64,000 nucleotides of DNA from NCBI RefSeq assembly GCF_000204055.1, contig NW_006768809.1, positions 412,686 to 476,685 of the forward strand, read 5' to 3'. Within the stretch, counting starts at the first letter, position 1, and every line of letters starts with the position of its first letter. Shown here one piece after another: positions 22,918-35,257 of the stretch. The notes below the pieces were generated by a model. The model saw only the letters and a list, made by a program, of their open reading frames with translations, was not told the DNA's origin and ran no database searches. This DNA comes from Melampsora larici-populina 98AG31. Lineage: Eukaryota > Basidiomycota > Pucciniomycetes > Pucciniales > Melampsoraceae. Position numbers and translations under genes: made by a program.

Positions 22918-24376
22918 ATGGTCAGAAAGTGAGTTAATAGCTAAGTAAGGCTTCCAAAAGTATTATCCAAATGAATCATCATTTGACTTTGATAAATTGC
23001 ACAGACATCAAAAACAATCAAAGCACACACAGCCACCAAGAAAGGAATACCGCACCATTGAATTCCGTAGGATCCACCTCATATGCATGAACAGTGGAAA
23101 AAGCATTATTCTCGGCCTGGTATTTCTGCATTTGAGATCTCCTGACTTCTCTCACTTTGAGTATCACTTAGCACAGCTTAAAAATTTCTTTGTCATTGAA
23201 GCAGAAACACAAACATTCCAGATAACTCGGGCTCAACTCAACAATTTGAACGAATTTTTGGAGCTCTTCAGTAAGACAATCAACGTAGCAATGTTCCAAA
23301 CTTCTTACAACACCATCTCATTTCTTGTTCCACTTTACAAAGATCAGTACGAAATTCAATGGAACATAGTCAGCTCAGGTAAGCAGGGTGTTTTGGACAA
23401 AATCAGTAGGCTTCCATACCCCTCAGACTTCTGGACGGTTGCTTCATACCTCCCCAAGATTATAAATCGCACACGTTCTTTCTTGCCCTATGATCTCCCA
23501 AGTCTATCCAATGAAGAAGAGCTGACGCAACAGATCAAGAATGCCATCAAAAATGGAATACATGAGATTTATCTCCAGAAGATTGGAGTTGCTTTTATCA
23601 AGATGATTTGTACTGTAAATCTCGTATCTGGGTACCCTTACACAGAGCTCCAGCAACTCAACAAGATGCGAAAAAAAGAATTGAGACAATCAACTTTGAG
23701 TAGCTTGTTCCTCCGTACCCCATTTTATGAGCGGGTTTTTTCCAGAATTCCACTATTTCAACAAGTTTACAAAGAGGCAACTGAAGATCAAGGGAACGTT
23801 AAATCAAATCACAAAGGCATTGTCAAAGTGCTCTATGTAGCACTGGGCGCAATATATTTTTCAGATGGTTTGAAACGCACCAAAGAATTTGCTCGAACAA
23901 TTGGCCTCGACTGTTATTTGCATCATTGGTATACCACTCAATATAATGATGTAAATGATATGGAAGCAATTGTAGGTGAAGAAGAGGCACAAGAAAAGCT
24001 CAACTACAGGTTTCGGAATCCTAATTTACTTCGAAAAGCTCTCACTCTTGACCACCCAGAATTTCGGCTCCTAGAATGGATCGGAGATTCTGTGCTTGAC
24101 GTATGGGCCGCAATGGAGATAACAAAGCATCGGAAAGGCCACAAGGTAAGCAAGGCAAATGAACGTTTCATGGACCTAACCAACAACGAATTCTTAGGTC
24201 AACGGGTCACCGACAGCTTCAAATCTTTGAAACATATAATTCAAAAGCCCCGATTTCTCGGAAAATTGTGGTTGGGAAAATTCGTCGAGGCACTGATTGG
24301 TGCGGTTTTTTTGGATCGTAATAAAAATATAGACATTGAACTTTTGAAGGTAATTGACTGTCTGATAAAATCTTAG
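22918..24376 (+). CDS. Truncated Dicer-like protein: degenerate RNase IIIa plus RNase IIIb, 460 aa
   Basis: Two exons, 22918-22928 and 23005-24376 (intron GTGAGT...CACAG). The C-terminal part reads as RNase IIIb of Dicer: EKLNYRFRNPNLLRKALT, RLLEWIGDSVLDVW, NNEFLGQRV, and KFVEALIGAVFLD. Residues about 190-300 fit RNase IIIa by spacing (LQKIGVAFIKMICTVNLV, then KVLYVALGAIYFSDGL), but its signature Glu and Asp (usual pattern E-x-LGDS and D-xx-E-A) are replaced by Gln, Val, Lys and Tyr. In IIIb the Glu and Asp of LEWIGD and the Glu of VEALIGA remain, while the Asp usually three residues before it is Lys. There is no helicase, and no double-stranded-RNA-binding domain at the C-terminus. If active it could cut one strand of dsRNA, or it may be a binding or decoy protein. 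The frame is intact over 460 codons. Confidence 0.65.
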
Positions 24377-24759
24377 AACAGGCTGGGCCTGATATAGCAG
24401 TATCCAATCAGATTTCCATTTCATCTTCTGTCCTCACAATTTGTATTTAATCATTGTGACATTCTCACTGTTAAAAAGATTTCAATCGGACAGGTTTCTC
24501 CGAAAGGAATATCATCAAATAATTTGAAGAAAAATGTATATACGATTCTGTTTCTCGATTTTATTTTGTTAAAAGGAGGGTGTTTGGTAATTTTACACAG
24601 AGTCGCATCTACATCAACTGTTTTGTTGTAAATGGCCCGGTAAAAAGATCTCCCACCTCAATAAAAAAATCCTTTTCAAAGGGGTAGACTTATTGATGAG
24701 GTAAAAAATTCCAACAAAATTCGATTTGAAGATCCAAGAAACTAAATGTCTATTGATTG
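24377..24759. other. Convergent 3' intergenic
   Basis: AT-rich, 383 bp between two converging gene ends; nothing else seen. Confidence 0.6.
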
Positions 24760-26394
24760 TCACACATTAGCAGTCAATGCTGAGCTGACAAAAATTTGTG
24801 GGCGACAAAGGCAAACGAGGGATATTGAAGCCACATTTTTGGCTTGAAGAAGTTGGCGACTCATGCCTGGTTCAACTCCGTTGAGGCCTCTCGACGAAAG
24901 AGCAAGGTTTGGAAGGAGCCACCATCTGTTAGAATAACTGGAAGGTTTTGACCGTCCGGCGTGTGGCTTTTGATCTACGGATTTTCCACACGGGTTCAAT
25001 TCATGAGGTACATCAATCTCGGAATTAATCTGTGAAAAGAATCTACAAGAAGTCTGATAGATGAGGGGAAACGAGAATACACTTACGAGTTTTTCAGTCC
25101 AAGGCATCTTGAGACCTTTGATAACCGTATAATGTGCGTAGGCCATCTCAAAAATCGGACGGGCTAAAGATCTTCCGTCTTGAGAGATTTGCTTCCAAGG
25201 ACCTCCAAGCACCGAACAATGACAGGTGAAGAAACTAACAAATGAAAGAAGAAATAGATAGGTTAGCCAAATTTGATCCAAGCTTAAACCACAAACTATT
25301 TGTGAAAAAGTGGACTTATTACTTGGTATCAAATGGAACATCATCTCCACCAATAAATCTTGCTGTATACTCCAATCCGGTCAGTAATCGATTGTCAGCG
25401 AGCGAGTAAAAGTCGTCGCCTTGATTCCACATCATTTGAAAAGCCTCGGCGTAACTCCCAAGTCCAAGCTGAGTGTGCTGTTGATCTCTCCCGCTATCAG
25501 AAGATTGACCGGTAGGATTGATGATACCTGTGAGATTGGCACAAGGGGCGAACTGGATAGCCTTTTTTCCAAGCTGGTAAAGATGATGATCATCGAGAAA
25601 AATCGAAATTGCTATCAAAGCCTTTTCAGCCGATGTGCCCCAGTTTCCTATGAAGGGTAATTTTTGATCTTCGTTCGGTCGAGTTTGTGTCACAGGAGGT
25701 AAGATAGCCTCTCGCACCATAGTTTCAAATCTCGAGATGCTAGCTGGGTTCCAAAAGTCACTGGTATATCGCATGATCTCGGCTGCCTGGATTAAAGTAC
25801 CTCCGGTCAGAGACGCGATGAGTTGGGCACCGTTTCCTACCATCGATGATCAGACACGGGAGTATAGTCAGTAGCTATCTGCGAGAAGAAGATCATGGAA
25901 GCCATACCCTTGAATTGTTTGAGAGAACCTGCCCATGTGTCTAGAATCTCGATCGCTTTTCGCCCAGCCTTTTCATTGCCATCGATAGCCCATAACAAGG
26001 CGAGTTGACGGGCTGCTTGGCTATCGCCCACAAAGGCTTCCGCACTAGCCTCGTAATCGCTAGAAAACTCACGGGTAACGCACTCGTAAGGCCCCATCAA
26101 AGCGTGATCAGGATTTGAGTATGCATCATTGACAAATTGATTATAAGCGCGCTCTTCAACCCATCCACCGTGCTGTTTCTGAAGCTTGATTCTTGCAAAG
26201 TCTTCATTAGTGTGCAGTAAACCAGGATGCATGAATTTTTTGCGACGTATACTTGTCATCTGAGGATGTTTTGCACCAAGGGCGTCGAGTGAGAAGTTGA
26301 CATCTGAGACGAAAGCCAGCGAAGAGCCGATGATCGATGCGTCAACGCAGCGATAAAGAATGAAAAGTAAGGAAAAGAATGTCGGCCACTGCAT
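24760..26394 (-). CDS. Secreted alginate-lyase-family protein, 472 aa
   Basis: Exons 26394-25908, 25836-25323, 25234-25087, 25029-24760; phases agree at every join. A signal peptide is likely (MQWPTFFSLLFILYRCVDAS). Family landmarks: MHPGLLHTNEDFARIK, LALLWAIDGNEKAGRKAIEILDTW, LKQFKGNGAQLIASLTGGTLIQAAEIMRY spanning the first intron, GNWGTSAEKALIAISIFLDD, SGRDQQHTQLGLGSYAEAFQMMWNQGDDFY, NRLLTGLEYTARF and DVPFDT. These are the (alpha/alpha) barrel motifs of the fungal alginate_lyase (PF05426-like) group, polysaccharide lyases or relatives exported from the cell; the true substrate in a plant-associated fungus is unknown. The fourth exon leaves the family pattern and ends in TGA, so its C-terminus may be mis-spliced in my model. 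Confidence 0.8.
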
Positions 26395-27532
26395 ATTGCC
26401 CCGGTTTTTCTAGTAAAGAATGAACTGGCGAGAAACCGGCAATGTGCTGCTTGTTGAAGATAGCGAGAGAAAATTATGCTTCCAGAAGCTGAGATGATGA
26501 TGGTCGGGAGGGAATGCATGGATCACCTCCTATTTATTGTTGTACCGCACACCACCTGCCAGTCGTTTCTCTTCTCGTTTCGTTCGACATCTTCGCAAAG
26601 TGCCGGTGCGTCCAATTACAAATCATGACGGTATGTCCCCACTTTCCGCCAACCAATCTGACCGCTATACAAGAGCGAGTCCCCAGAACTCTTGTATGTA
26701 ACTCGTGTTGGGTCGTGTGCTCCAGAGAATTGAGGTACACATCGTTGGAAGCGGGCGAAAGCATCTTACAATCTCCAGGGGTGGGGCGCAAATGACCTAG
26801 ACGCCACCTTCTATTTCACGGACCTTGGTCAAGTTTGACCTTGGAACCTGAAAAAGCTTTCAGAATGAGTGTAAAAATTCAAGAAAGTGAAAACCCATAC
26901 TAAAGTACAAAACTGGTGTTTGTCGGCATAAAAAAATGACGATTCTCACCTTTCGTTTAAGCCCATCAAATTGCAAATTGCAAGACATTCGAAGGCAAAA
27001 CCAGGAATGATACCAAAAAAGAATTGCCTTTCATCTCTACAAACTCGTAAATCACAAGACTTGGTCAATTCTTCATTGTAAAAATCACTTTCATCATACA
27101 TATTACCTTTTTTTCTATCTTGTAATAATTGAATTCAATTCTGTCATTCCAGTTCATTCCTTCAGTAAATTAAATTGATAGTAAATTTTGGTTTTTCAAA
27201 AAAAAAAACATGATTCAAAGAAAAAACCAAACTTGATATGTAAAGAAAGAATGATAAATTCAAGAATTCCAACAAAAACAACAAGATAAATGATTGATGA
27301 TGATAAAAAAAATCACACACAACACACAATTATGATTTACAACAAACCAGATCATCTTATAATTAATCACATCACATGAAAAACAAATCCAAAGATGTAA
27401 TGATTAATGAAAACAAAAGTAAAAGTAAAAGTAAAAAAAAGATTTAAGATCAATCTATCAACTTTCTTCAAATTAATTTCTTCCTTAACGTCATAGTTAC
27501 AAACAAAATTGATCATCAAAGATCCAAACCCT
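26395..27532. other. Intergenic between two same-strand genes
   Basis: 5' region of the lyase gene, followed by an AT-rich stretch with A runs and AAAGTAAAAGTAAA repeats (3' flank of the coiled-coil gene). No supported gene. Confidence 0.5.
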
Positions 27533-30500
27533 TCAAGAATTCGTTCGTTTAGGTTTACAATTACTCATCATCAAATTCCCATCACTTCCACTTTGCCCAG
27601 AATGTCCACTATTCGAAAGATTCGCAACATTAGCTTGTTGTTGTTTCTTTCTTAATGATTGAATAGAAGCAAGTAAATGAGCACTAGTAGTAGATCCAGG
27701 TTTGGAATTAAGAGAAGAACTCGTTCTTTCTCTCAACCTCCGTCGATTTCCTTCTTCTTCTGTTTTGGTTTGAGTTACATTAACAGATTTAAGTTGTAAT
27801 GGTTGTGATTCAGTTCTTTGGATTTCTTGATTCAGTTCTTGATTTGCCAACTTTGGATGAAGAATGGTTTTACGTGGTAGACTACCGTCCGAGATTGAAC
27901 TCGGATTCTCTTTAGCATCAATCACTGGGTTTAGAGTCGAATTAAGTTTGTTTGAATTGATTGGATTGGCTACGTAACCTAATTTACGTTTCCGACTGGC
28001 TGGTGATGGGGCGGGAAGGGCTGCTGGGATTGGTTCGGATTCTAATTCTGATGGGAATGTCATGGGCTGTTTTGGCTCTTGTTTCGGCTCCTCTTTGACA
28101 TTGTGATTCGCACTTTTTTCTTTAGTTTTGATCCTATTAAAATCTATCGTCAGTCACGCAAAAACACCAAGAGCTAATCTGGCTTGCGGGCTATGTATAA
28201 GAGATGGTAGACTTACTTGACTTTCAAATTTTCTACCATACTAGATAATTGTTTATTCTTTTGCATTTGATCTATCAATCTATCCATTGCATCTTCAGCT
28301 TCATCTGTCTTACTCGTCAGTCGAGTTTCAAGATCATTGATTTTTTCTGTTAACTCTACAGATGAAGGTGTATTCCGATGAAGTTTGCTCATGGTAGCCA
28401 AATCAGCTTTCAACGAATTGATCAATGTATTCTTTTCTTCAAGATCAGATAAGAGAGCGTGTTTTGTTCTTGCATATTCTTCAACCTGATTTCGTAAGAC
28501 TTGTGCTTCATCCCTGTGCAAAGAAAGGTATTATATAGGATCAGATCAATCAAGGTGATTCTTGTCAATCGAAAGATGAAGATATCGAAAGTGACTCACA
28601 TAGATTGTTGTAATTTATTGTGATGTAACTCAAACTCCGCTACCAACACGTCAAACTCTTTTGCCAACTCATCATTCAATCCTTGCTGAACTTTGAGATC
28701 TACAATCTCAAGTCTCAATCTTTCAAGTTCTAATTCAGCTTCGTTGTATCTTTTAGATTGAGAATCACTGGACTTTCGTAGGAGTTCCAATTCCACACGA
28801 GCCTGATTCAAGTCCTCCGAAGCGGTTCGATTCAAATTCGAAGTCTCTTGAGTAGATATAAGTTCAGCTTCTAATTCTTCAACTCTCGTCTTCTCAGCCT
28901 GGATCTCAGCTTGAAGAGCTGAACAACTCTCTTCTTTTTCATTTTGCAAACCCGACATTGATTCTCGTAGGACTTCTAATTCTGCACGAGCTTGATCCAA
29001 ATCCTCCAAAGCGCTCTCCTTCGCATCCAGAGTCTCTCGAGTGGATTTGAGTTCAGCTTCCAATTCTTCAACCCTCGTCTTCTGAGCCTCAATCTCAGCT
29101 TGAAGAGCTGAACATCGTTCCTCCTTTTCATTTTCCACATTCGTCATCGATTCTCGTAGGACTTCTAATTCTGCACGAGCCTGATCCAACCCATCCAATC
29201 CGGTTTGTTTCGAATCCAAAGCTTCTCGAGTAGATTCAAGTTCAGCTTCTAATTCTTCAACTCTCGCCTTCTGAGCCTGGATCTCAGCTTGAAGAGCTGA
29301 ACAACTCTCTTCTTTTTCATTTTGCAAACCCGACATTGATTCTCGTAGGACTTCTAATTCTGCACGAGCTTGATCCAAATCCTCCAAAGCGCTCTCCTTC
29401 GCATCCAGAGTCTCTCGAGTGGATTCAAGTTCAGCTTCTAATTCTTCAACTCTCGTCTTCTGAACCTGGATCTCAGCTTGAAGAGCTGAACAACTCTCTT
29501 CTTTTTCATTTTGCAAACCCGACATCGATTCTCGTAGGATTTCTAATTCTGCGCGAGCTTGATCCAAGTTCTCCGAAGCGGTTTGATTCAGATTCGAAGT
29601 CTCTCGAGTAGATTTGAGTTCACCTTCTAATTCCTCAATTCTCGTCTTCTGAGCCTGGATCTCAACCTGAAGAGCCGAACAACTTTCTTCCTTTTCATTT
29701 TGCAAACCCGACATCGATTCTTGTAGGACTTCTAATTCTGCACGAGCTTGATCCAAGTCCTGCGAAGCGGTTTGATTCAAATTCGAACTCTCTTGAGTAG
29801 ATTTGAGTTCAGCTTCTAATTCCTCAATTCTCGTCTTCTGAGCCTGGATCTCAACCTGAAGAGCCGAACAACTTTCTTCCTTTTCATTTTGCAAACCCGA
29901 CATCGATTCTTGTAGGACTTCTAATTCTGCACGAGCTTGATCCAAGTCCTGCGAAGCGGTTTGATTCAAATTCGAACTCTCTTGAGTAGATTTGAGTTCA
30001 GCTTCTAATTCCTCAATTCTCGTCTTCTGAGCCTGGATCTCAGCTTCAAAAGCCGAACAACTCTCTTCTTTTTGCCTTTCAACATTCCTCATCAAGACTC
30101 TTAAGCTTTCCAATTCGTCCCTACTTTTTCCCAACTCCTCCAAATGAATCAGATCACCATCCAACCTACGTTGAACCCCATTCAATTCGTCTTCTAATCC
30201 TTCGATCCGTTTCTTCTGTCGTTCAATCTCAACCTCAAACTTCTTCTCCTTTTCTTCTTTCTCATCCTCAACTTCTTTCAATCGATCCGATTGAATCTCA
30301 ATCCGTTTCTTCATCTCATCACGAATCCTTTCATGTTGTTCATTAATCCGATCAATCAATTCAGGTAAATGAATCAACTTTTCCTTTTCGTTCCTTAATT
30401 CATCTACCATCACACTTAACTCTCTGATCCTACCTTTCATTTGGTTCGATCGTTCTTCCTGTTCGGTTTCTTCATCTATCGATTTAGCCGTCGATAATGC

Positions 30501-32239
30501 TAATTGGTTAGATAGTTCATGTCGAATCATTTCTAATTGTTGATTATGTTCTTCATGTGAATCGAGTTGTTGAACAAGTCTTTGGTTCTCAGATTCGAGT
30601 GCTTGTATTTGTACCTTCAACTCAGAAACCATAACTTCAAATCCTTCACACTTTTCTTCTTTTTCACTCTTCAAGTTTTCTAATTGATGTGATGCCAAAA
30701 CCAAATCTCGTGTTAACCTTTCACTTCTTTCTTCAAGTTCGTTCTTCATATCTTCATGTAATCCAAACCGGTTCGTTAAGTTTTGTTCTTCAGTCTTAAA
30801 CTCTTCAATCCCATTCTTCAACTCTTCAATGCCATCCTTAAGCGCCTCACTCCTTACTTTCTTTTCATTTTGTAATCCTTCAATCTGTTTAGACTTCTTC
30901 TCAAGTTGATCAACTAAATCTGCTCGAATCACTTCATGTTCTGTACAAACTTCTTCAAATTTGGTTTCTTTTGTTTTCAATTCACCTTCAAGTCGGGTTA
31001 ATTCATCGGTTTTTTCTTGTAATTGAACACACAACGTTGCACAATGTTTTTCGATTTCTTCCAATACACTTTCATTAACTACTTGAGCTTCTTTCAATCC
31101 AGAAACCATCCCAAGTGTCTGATCTAAACTAGTTTTAGTCTGATTCAATTCTTCAACTAAACTCTTTGTCAATTCTTGGGCTTGATGATGATCCGAGTGG
31201 TTCAAGTTCAAGTTCGAGTTCAAGTTCGAATCCAAATTCGGTTCTGGAACTTTTGATTTCAAACCCACTACTTCATCTTCAAGTTCAGAATGATCCCTTT
31301 GGTGTTGAACAACTTGTGATTTAAGCTCTCGAAGTTCTTCTTCAAGATTCTTGATGGTAGATTCGTAAGCCGTCACCTTGGTTTGTGAAACTATCAAGTC
31401 TTCTTGAATAGATTGTAATTCGATCGTTCTAGTTTGAAGTAAATTTTCGTATGTAGGTGTTTGTGAATGTGAATCAGAAATCGGTTGATCAATTTCCTGG
31501 ACTTTTTGCGATAAGAACATGTGATTTGATGTCGGTTTTTCTGATACAGACTTCTGGAGTTCTGTTCTCCTAATGGGTTCATGTGAAGGCTCAATTTGCA
31601 TATGATCCTGATCATCTATTCAAAGATGAACCAAAAAAACGCGTCAGAAGTTGAACCCAAGTAAAAAGACCTCCAAAACCACCTACTTCCAAACCACCCA
31701 AACCCATCCAACCTCTTCAGACCGAACCCGTCCATCTCCTGCTGCTTCCTCTTCTTGTCATACTGATTCTTTCTAACCAAAGCCAAAGCAAGCACCAAAG
31801 AATTCCTTTGAAGTTCACTCTTAACTTCTCTTTCCTTCAACTCTTTACACAATTCATCAATTAAAGTTTGATGAGTAGAAAGTAATGAGCTTTGTTCGAT
31901 ATTCAAAAACCTAACCGCACAACGTAATTCGTTTCTTTCTTGTCTTAATCTTGAAATTAGTATCATGATTTGATTTGGTTCGATTTGTTGATTTGGTTCG
32001 TTGATTTTATTACTATACTTTTTCATCTGTTTCATCATTTAAATTAATCCAATCTCGCCTCAGTGAGAAGAACGTATGACAAGTTTTTTTAATAAATGAT
32101 GCTTGGTACTTACATTGAGAGTTTCTTGTTCAGAAGATCGAATTAAATCTTCAATCCTTTCTTCATGTTCAATCATCTTATTATTATTTTCTTGAGGATT
32201 ACTTAAAGTTCTAGATTTAGATCTAGTCGAGTTTTGCAT
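27533..32239 (-). CDS. Large coiled-coil protein, 1,459 aa
   Basis: Five exons: 32239-32114, 32026-31687, 31615-28600, 28513-28217, 28133-27533; all joins keep frame (the second donor, GTAGGT, is the least certain). Almost the whole protein from residue 40 to about 1260 is heptad-rich coiled coil (Leu/Glu/Lys/Gln). Residues about 670-1100 are a 63-residue tandem repeat, seven copies, of the type SALQAEIQAQKTRVEELEAEL...LDQARAELEVLRESM; 63 equals nine heptads, so the rod stays in register. The C-terminal 200 residues are basic and Ser/Asn-rich with KRKLGYVANP. It probably forms a long rod, as in spindle, Golgi or motor-linked tethers, but no named family is recognised. Confidence 0.8.
28780..30075. 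repeat. 189-bp tandem repeat coding for 63-residue coiled-coil units
   Basis: Seven copies at 189-bp spacing, seen for example as the AGCTGAACAACTCTCTTCTT block at about 29300 and 29489. Two copies, 29640-29828 and 29829-30017, are almost identical, so the array has expanded recently or is being homogenised. Confidence 0.85.
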
Positions 32240-32561
32240 GATGATAAGAATGATCCAGATTGAAAGGTTCGGTTGGTGAGTTGATATTTCAAATTTGAGT
32301 CTTGATAAATGAAAGTCTTGCCCTGATAAGAGATATTAATTAAATGAATTTCATCGTACTACTAGACTTTTTCTGATGAAGATATCCTATTTTAGTAGTT
32401 CAATGCTTTATTATGAGTTCTTTTAAAAGAAATCTTGGAAATCCTCAAACAGAAAGACTACTAAAACTCGGTACCGTGTCTGACACCGTGTATCCGGTAC
32501 TGTGATATAAAAACCAACTGATCTCCAACTTGAAGCCAAACTCACACTCAAACCAACCAAG
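32240..32561. promoter_or_regulatory. Shared divergent promoter region (coiled-coil gene / SSU72)
   Basis: 322 bp separate two divergent start codons. A TATA-like box TATAAAAA lies at 32506-32513, 49 bp before the SSU72 ATG. Upstream at 32470-32500 are GGTACCGTGTC and GACACCGTGTATCCGGTAC, which form imperfect inverted copies and could be a factor-binding site. Confidence 0.45.
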
Positions 32562-33636
32562 ATGTCAAGCAATGATCCAAGATTAAGAGCAAGATTAGCT
32601 GCTTCAACTTCAAACCAACCTCAACCTCAACCAACTCCACCAGATCATCAGTCTTCATTACCTCCAACTCACCAAGAACAAAGTACCACCACAACCTCAC
32701 CAAGTTCAACTACTCCTTCCAACCTAACCCCTCAGAATGGTAGCAGTAGTACCAATCCAGATGAAGAAAGAGAATTAAAACTTGCATCACGTAACTGGTC
32801 ATTTTGTGTAGTATGCGCAAGTAACCAAGTAAGTCTAGCTCTTCAAACCTCATTTCTCATCCACCAACTCACCATTTTCGTTTTCGTTTTCTTCCTTTCT
32901 TTCTTAAATAGAATAGATCAATGGAAGGTCATAACGTCTTGGCGAGAGAAGCCTTTAGAGTCACTTCAGCAGGTACAGGTTCGATGGTCAGATTACCTGG
33001 TCCTGCAATCGATAAACCGAATGTATATCCATTCGGTACTCCTTATGATGATATGTATCAAGATTTAAAAAATAAAGATGAAAGATTGTAAATCAAACTC
33101 AACCCAAATCAAACCTTTAAACGAAAAACACTAACCAAACATCTTTTTTTGGGGGGTTCTACACTTGGTTTTTTTTCTTTTGGTAGATATACAGCCAATG
33201 GAATCTTATCAATGTTAGACCGAAACCGACGAATCAAAAGATCACCCGAAAGATGGCAAGAAGGCATCTCAGGTTTAGCCGATATCATCATCACATGTGA
33301 AGAAAGATGTTTTGATTCGGTTTGTGATGATTTGTTTTATCGAGGTGGTGAGCTGAACAAACCGGTTCATTTGATTAATCTTGAAATTAAAGATAATCAT
33401 GAAGAAGCTTTTTTGGCTGGTCAAGCACTGGTGGATTTGTGTGGTTCGATTGAAGAATGTACCGATTTGGATGGTCAACTTCATTTGGTCCTAGAACGTC
33501 AGATGGAAAAACATCCTCATCAACTTATTCATACTGGTTTGTCTTTCTTTATTTGGGGATTCTTGGTTATGGGTTTACTGATGCTTAGATTGGTTTTGAT
33601 TTTCTTGATCTTTTCATCTTAGTTGCATATTATTAA
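32562..33636 (+). CDS. SSU72: Ssu72-type RNA polymerase II CTD phosphatase, 268 aa
   Basis: Four exons: 32562-32828, 32912-33087, 33187-33536 and a 14-base last exon 33623-33636 coding for the conserved end (VAYY-stop). Ssu72 removes phosphate from Ser5/Ser7 of the Pol II C-terminal domain as part of the cleavage and polyadenylation machinery. The catalytic P-loop CASNQNRS (Cys-x5-Arg-Ser) is split by the first intron between Gln and Asn. Other landmarks: [92 protein letters not shown]. An added N-terminal Ser/Thr/Pro/Gln-rich tail of about 75 residues makes it longer than the roughly 195-205-aa family norm. Confidence 0.95.
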
Positions 33637-35257
33637 CCAAAACTTATCAATTTTTTGAATCTGCAATATCACTAGAAGTGAAGAAGTATTCAGATTCAAA
33701 AGATAATGGTGGATCAGAAACCTTTCATTGAGTCAACCAATCTGTATGAAATTCACAATTCATTTAACAAACTTGTTCAAATACCATTACCAAGTGATAA
33801 ACACAATCAAACCAACCATATCAACCTACTTACAAATCAGTAACCCCTTATTCCTACAAAAGATCTCATATCCTGACCTACTTCCCCTTTTCTCAATCCT
33901 CATCAATTTATCATTATTTTTATCATAAAAAAACAACTCATATTTCAACATCTGTTATTCACAAACCAGAAATTGTAAAAAAAAGAAAAAGGCATGAAAT
34001 GCTACATGTATATACAAGCTCTGAGTTAACTTCAAAGTAAGAGAAAATCGTATTATGCAATCTTCCTCTAGATGTTCTCTTATGTGATCCAAAGAAAAAA
34101 AAATGGAGCATACATGCAATTTTACAACTTCCTGAGAAACTCTAACTTTTACCTCCTGACAAGTTCCAATTATCGAATTTCTTGTTTAGTATACCCTTAA
34201 TAAGACTTGGTGATCCAATCACAACAATTAAGAAACCTTAAGATGAAGTATAAAGTTCAAGTTCAATACGGAAAACAAGTAAACAAAAGAAACCTTTGAA
34301 TAAACTTCATTTCATTTCTCATCAATCCCCAACTTCTTTGCATTTCCATTTCCATTTTAGTCATTCTTTTCAAAATCTACCAAAATCTGAATCTTCTAAC
34401 CTCTCTTTATCTCTCTCTCTTACAAAAAGTATTTTCTTGTTATATAAAATAAATATACCATATTTACTCTTCCAAACCATCCCCCCCCCAAAAAACAAAA
34501 AAAAACAATTATATTTAATTCAATGTGGAAAATAAAAGAACGACAAAAGAAAAAACAAAATGTAATGAATCAAACGAGTGTATCAAAAAAAAAATCTTCA
34601 AAGTTATATCATGTTTTTTTTGGTTCTAAATCTAAATAATTCAAAGTAAATAATTCAAAGCAAAAGCAAAAGAAGAACGAATTAACGAATGATAAAGAAA
34701 CTATTAAACCAAAACCAAAAAATAAATAAATGAATCCAAATGTACAACTAGCTTTTTTTATTTTTTTTCTTTTCTTTTCTTTAAATATAAACCAAGTTTT
34801 CAAAATCATACAATAAAACCACTATATTCAATTTTTTAGATTTTTATAAAAAGAAAAGTTTTCAAAAAAAAAAACCAAACCAACTACTTCTCCTCTCCAA
34901 AAAAAATACCCAAATCAAAAGACATACAAAAACCAAAAGACCAAAAAACCAAAAAACCAAAGAAAAAAAAATGTTGTAATACATACACAAGAAAAAAATG
35001 GAAAATAAGATGTGTAAAGATGAAAACCAGTTAAACAAGAATGACTATAGATAAACAAAAGATCAAAATGATAAAATATATTTAAAGCATCAAAATAAAA
35101 ACCATCTCAAAGAACCATATAAAAGAGCATGTAAAAAACCATATAAAAGAACCATGTAAAAAACCCATATAAAATAAGCATCAATAAAGCATGAAAAAAA
35201 GTCAAAGAGCCAAGTTTATAATACAAATCACCCTCCTTAAAAAACCAAAAACCCCAA
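33637..35257. other. Long AT-rich 3' intergenic
   Basis: 1.6 kb between the converging 3' ends of SSU72 and the kinase. Rich in A runs and AACC/AAACCA repeats, with a C9 run at about 34483-34491. Short open frames are low-complexity and not supported. Confidence 0.55.

Noticed and set aside
22495..22932. Open frame upstream of the Dicer-like gene as a separate gene
   Set aside because: No domain; low-complexity; its end overlaps the start codon of the next gene in the same frame.
27000..27500. Tandem AAAGTAAAAG words as a CRISPR or satellite array
   Set aside because: Irregular spacing and simple A-rich composition; CRISPR is not expected in a fungal nuclear genome.
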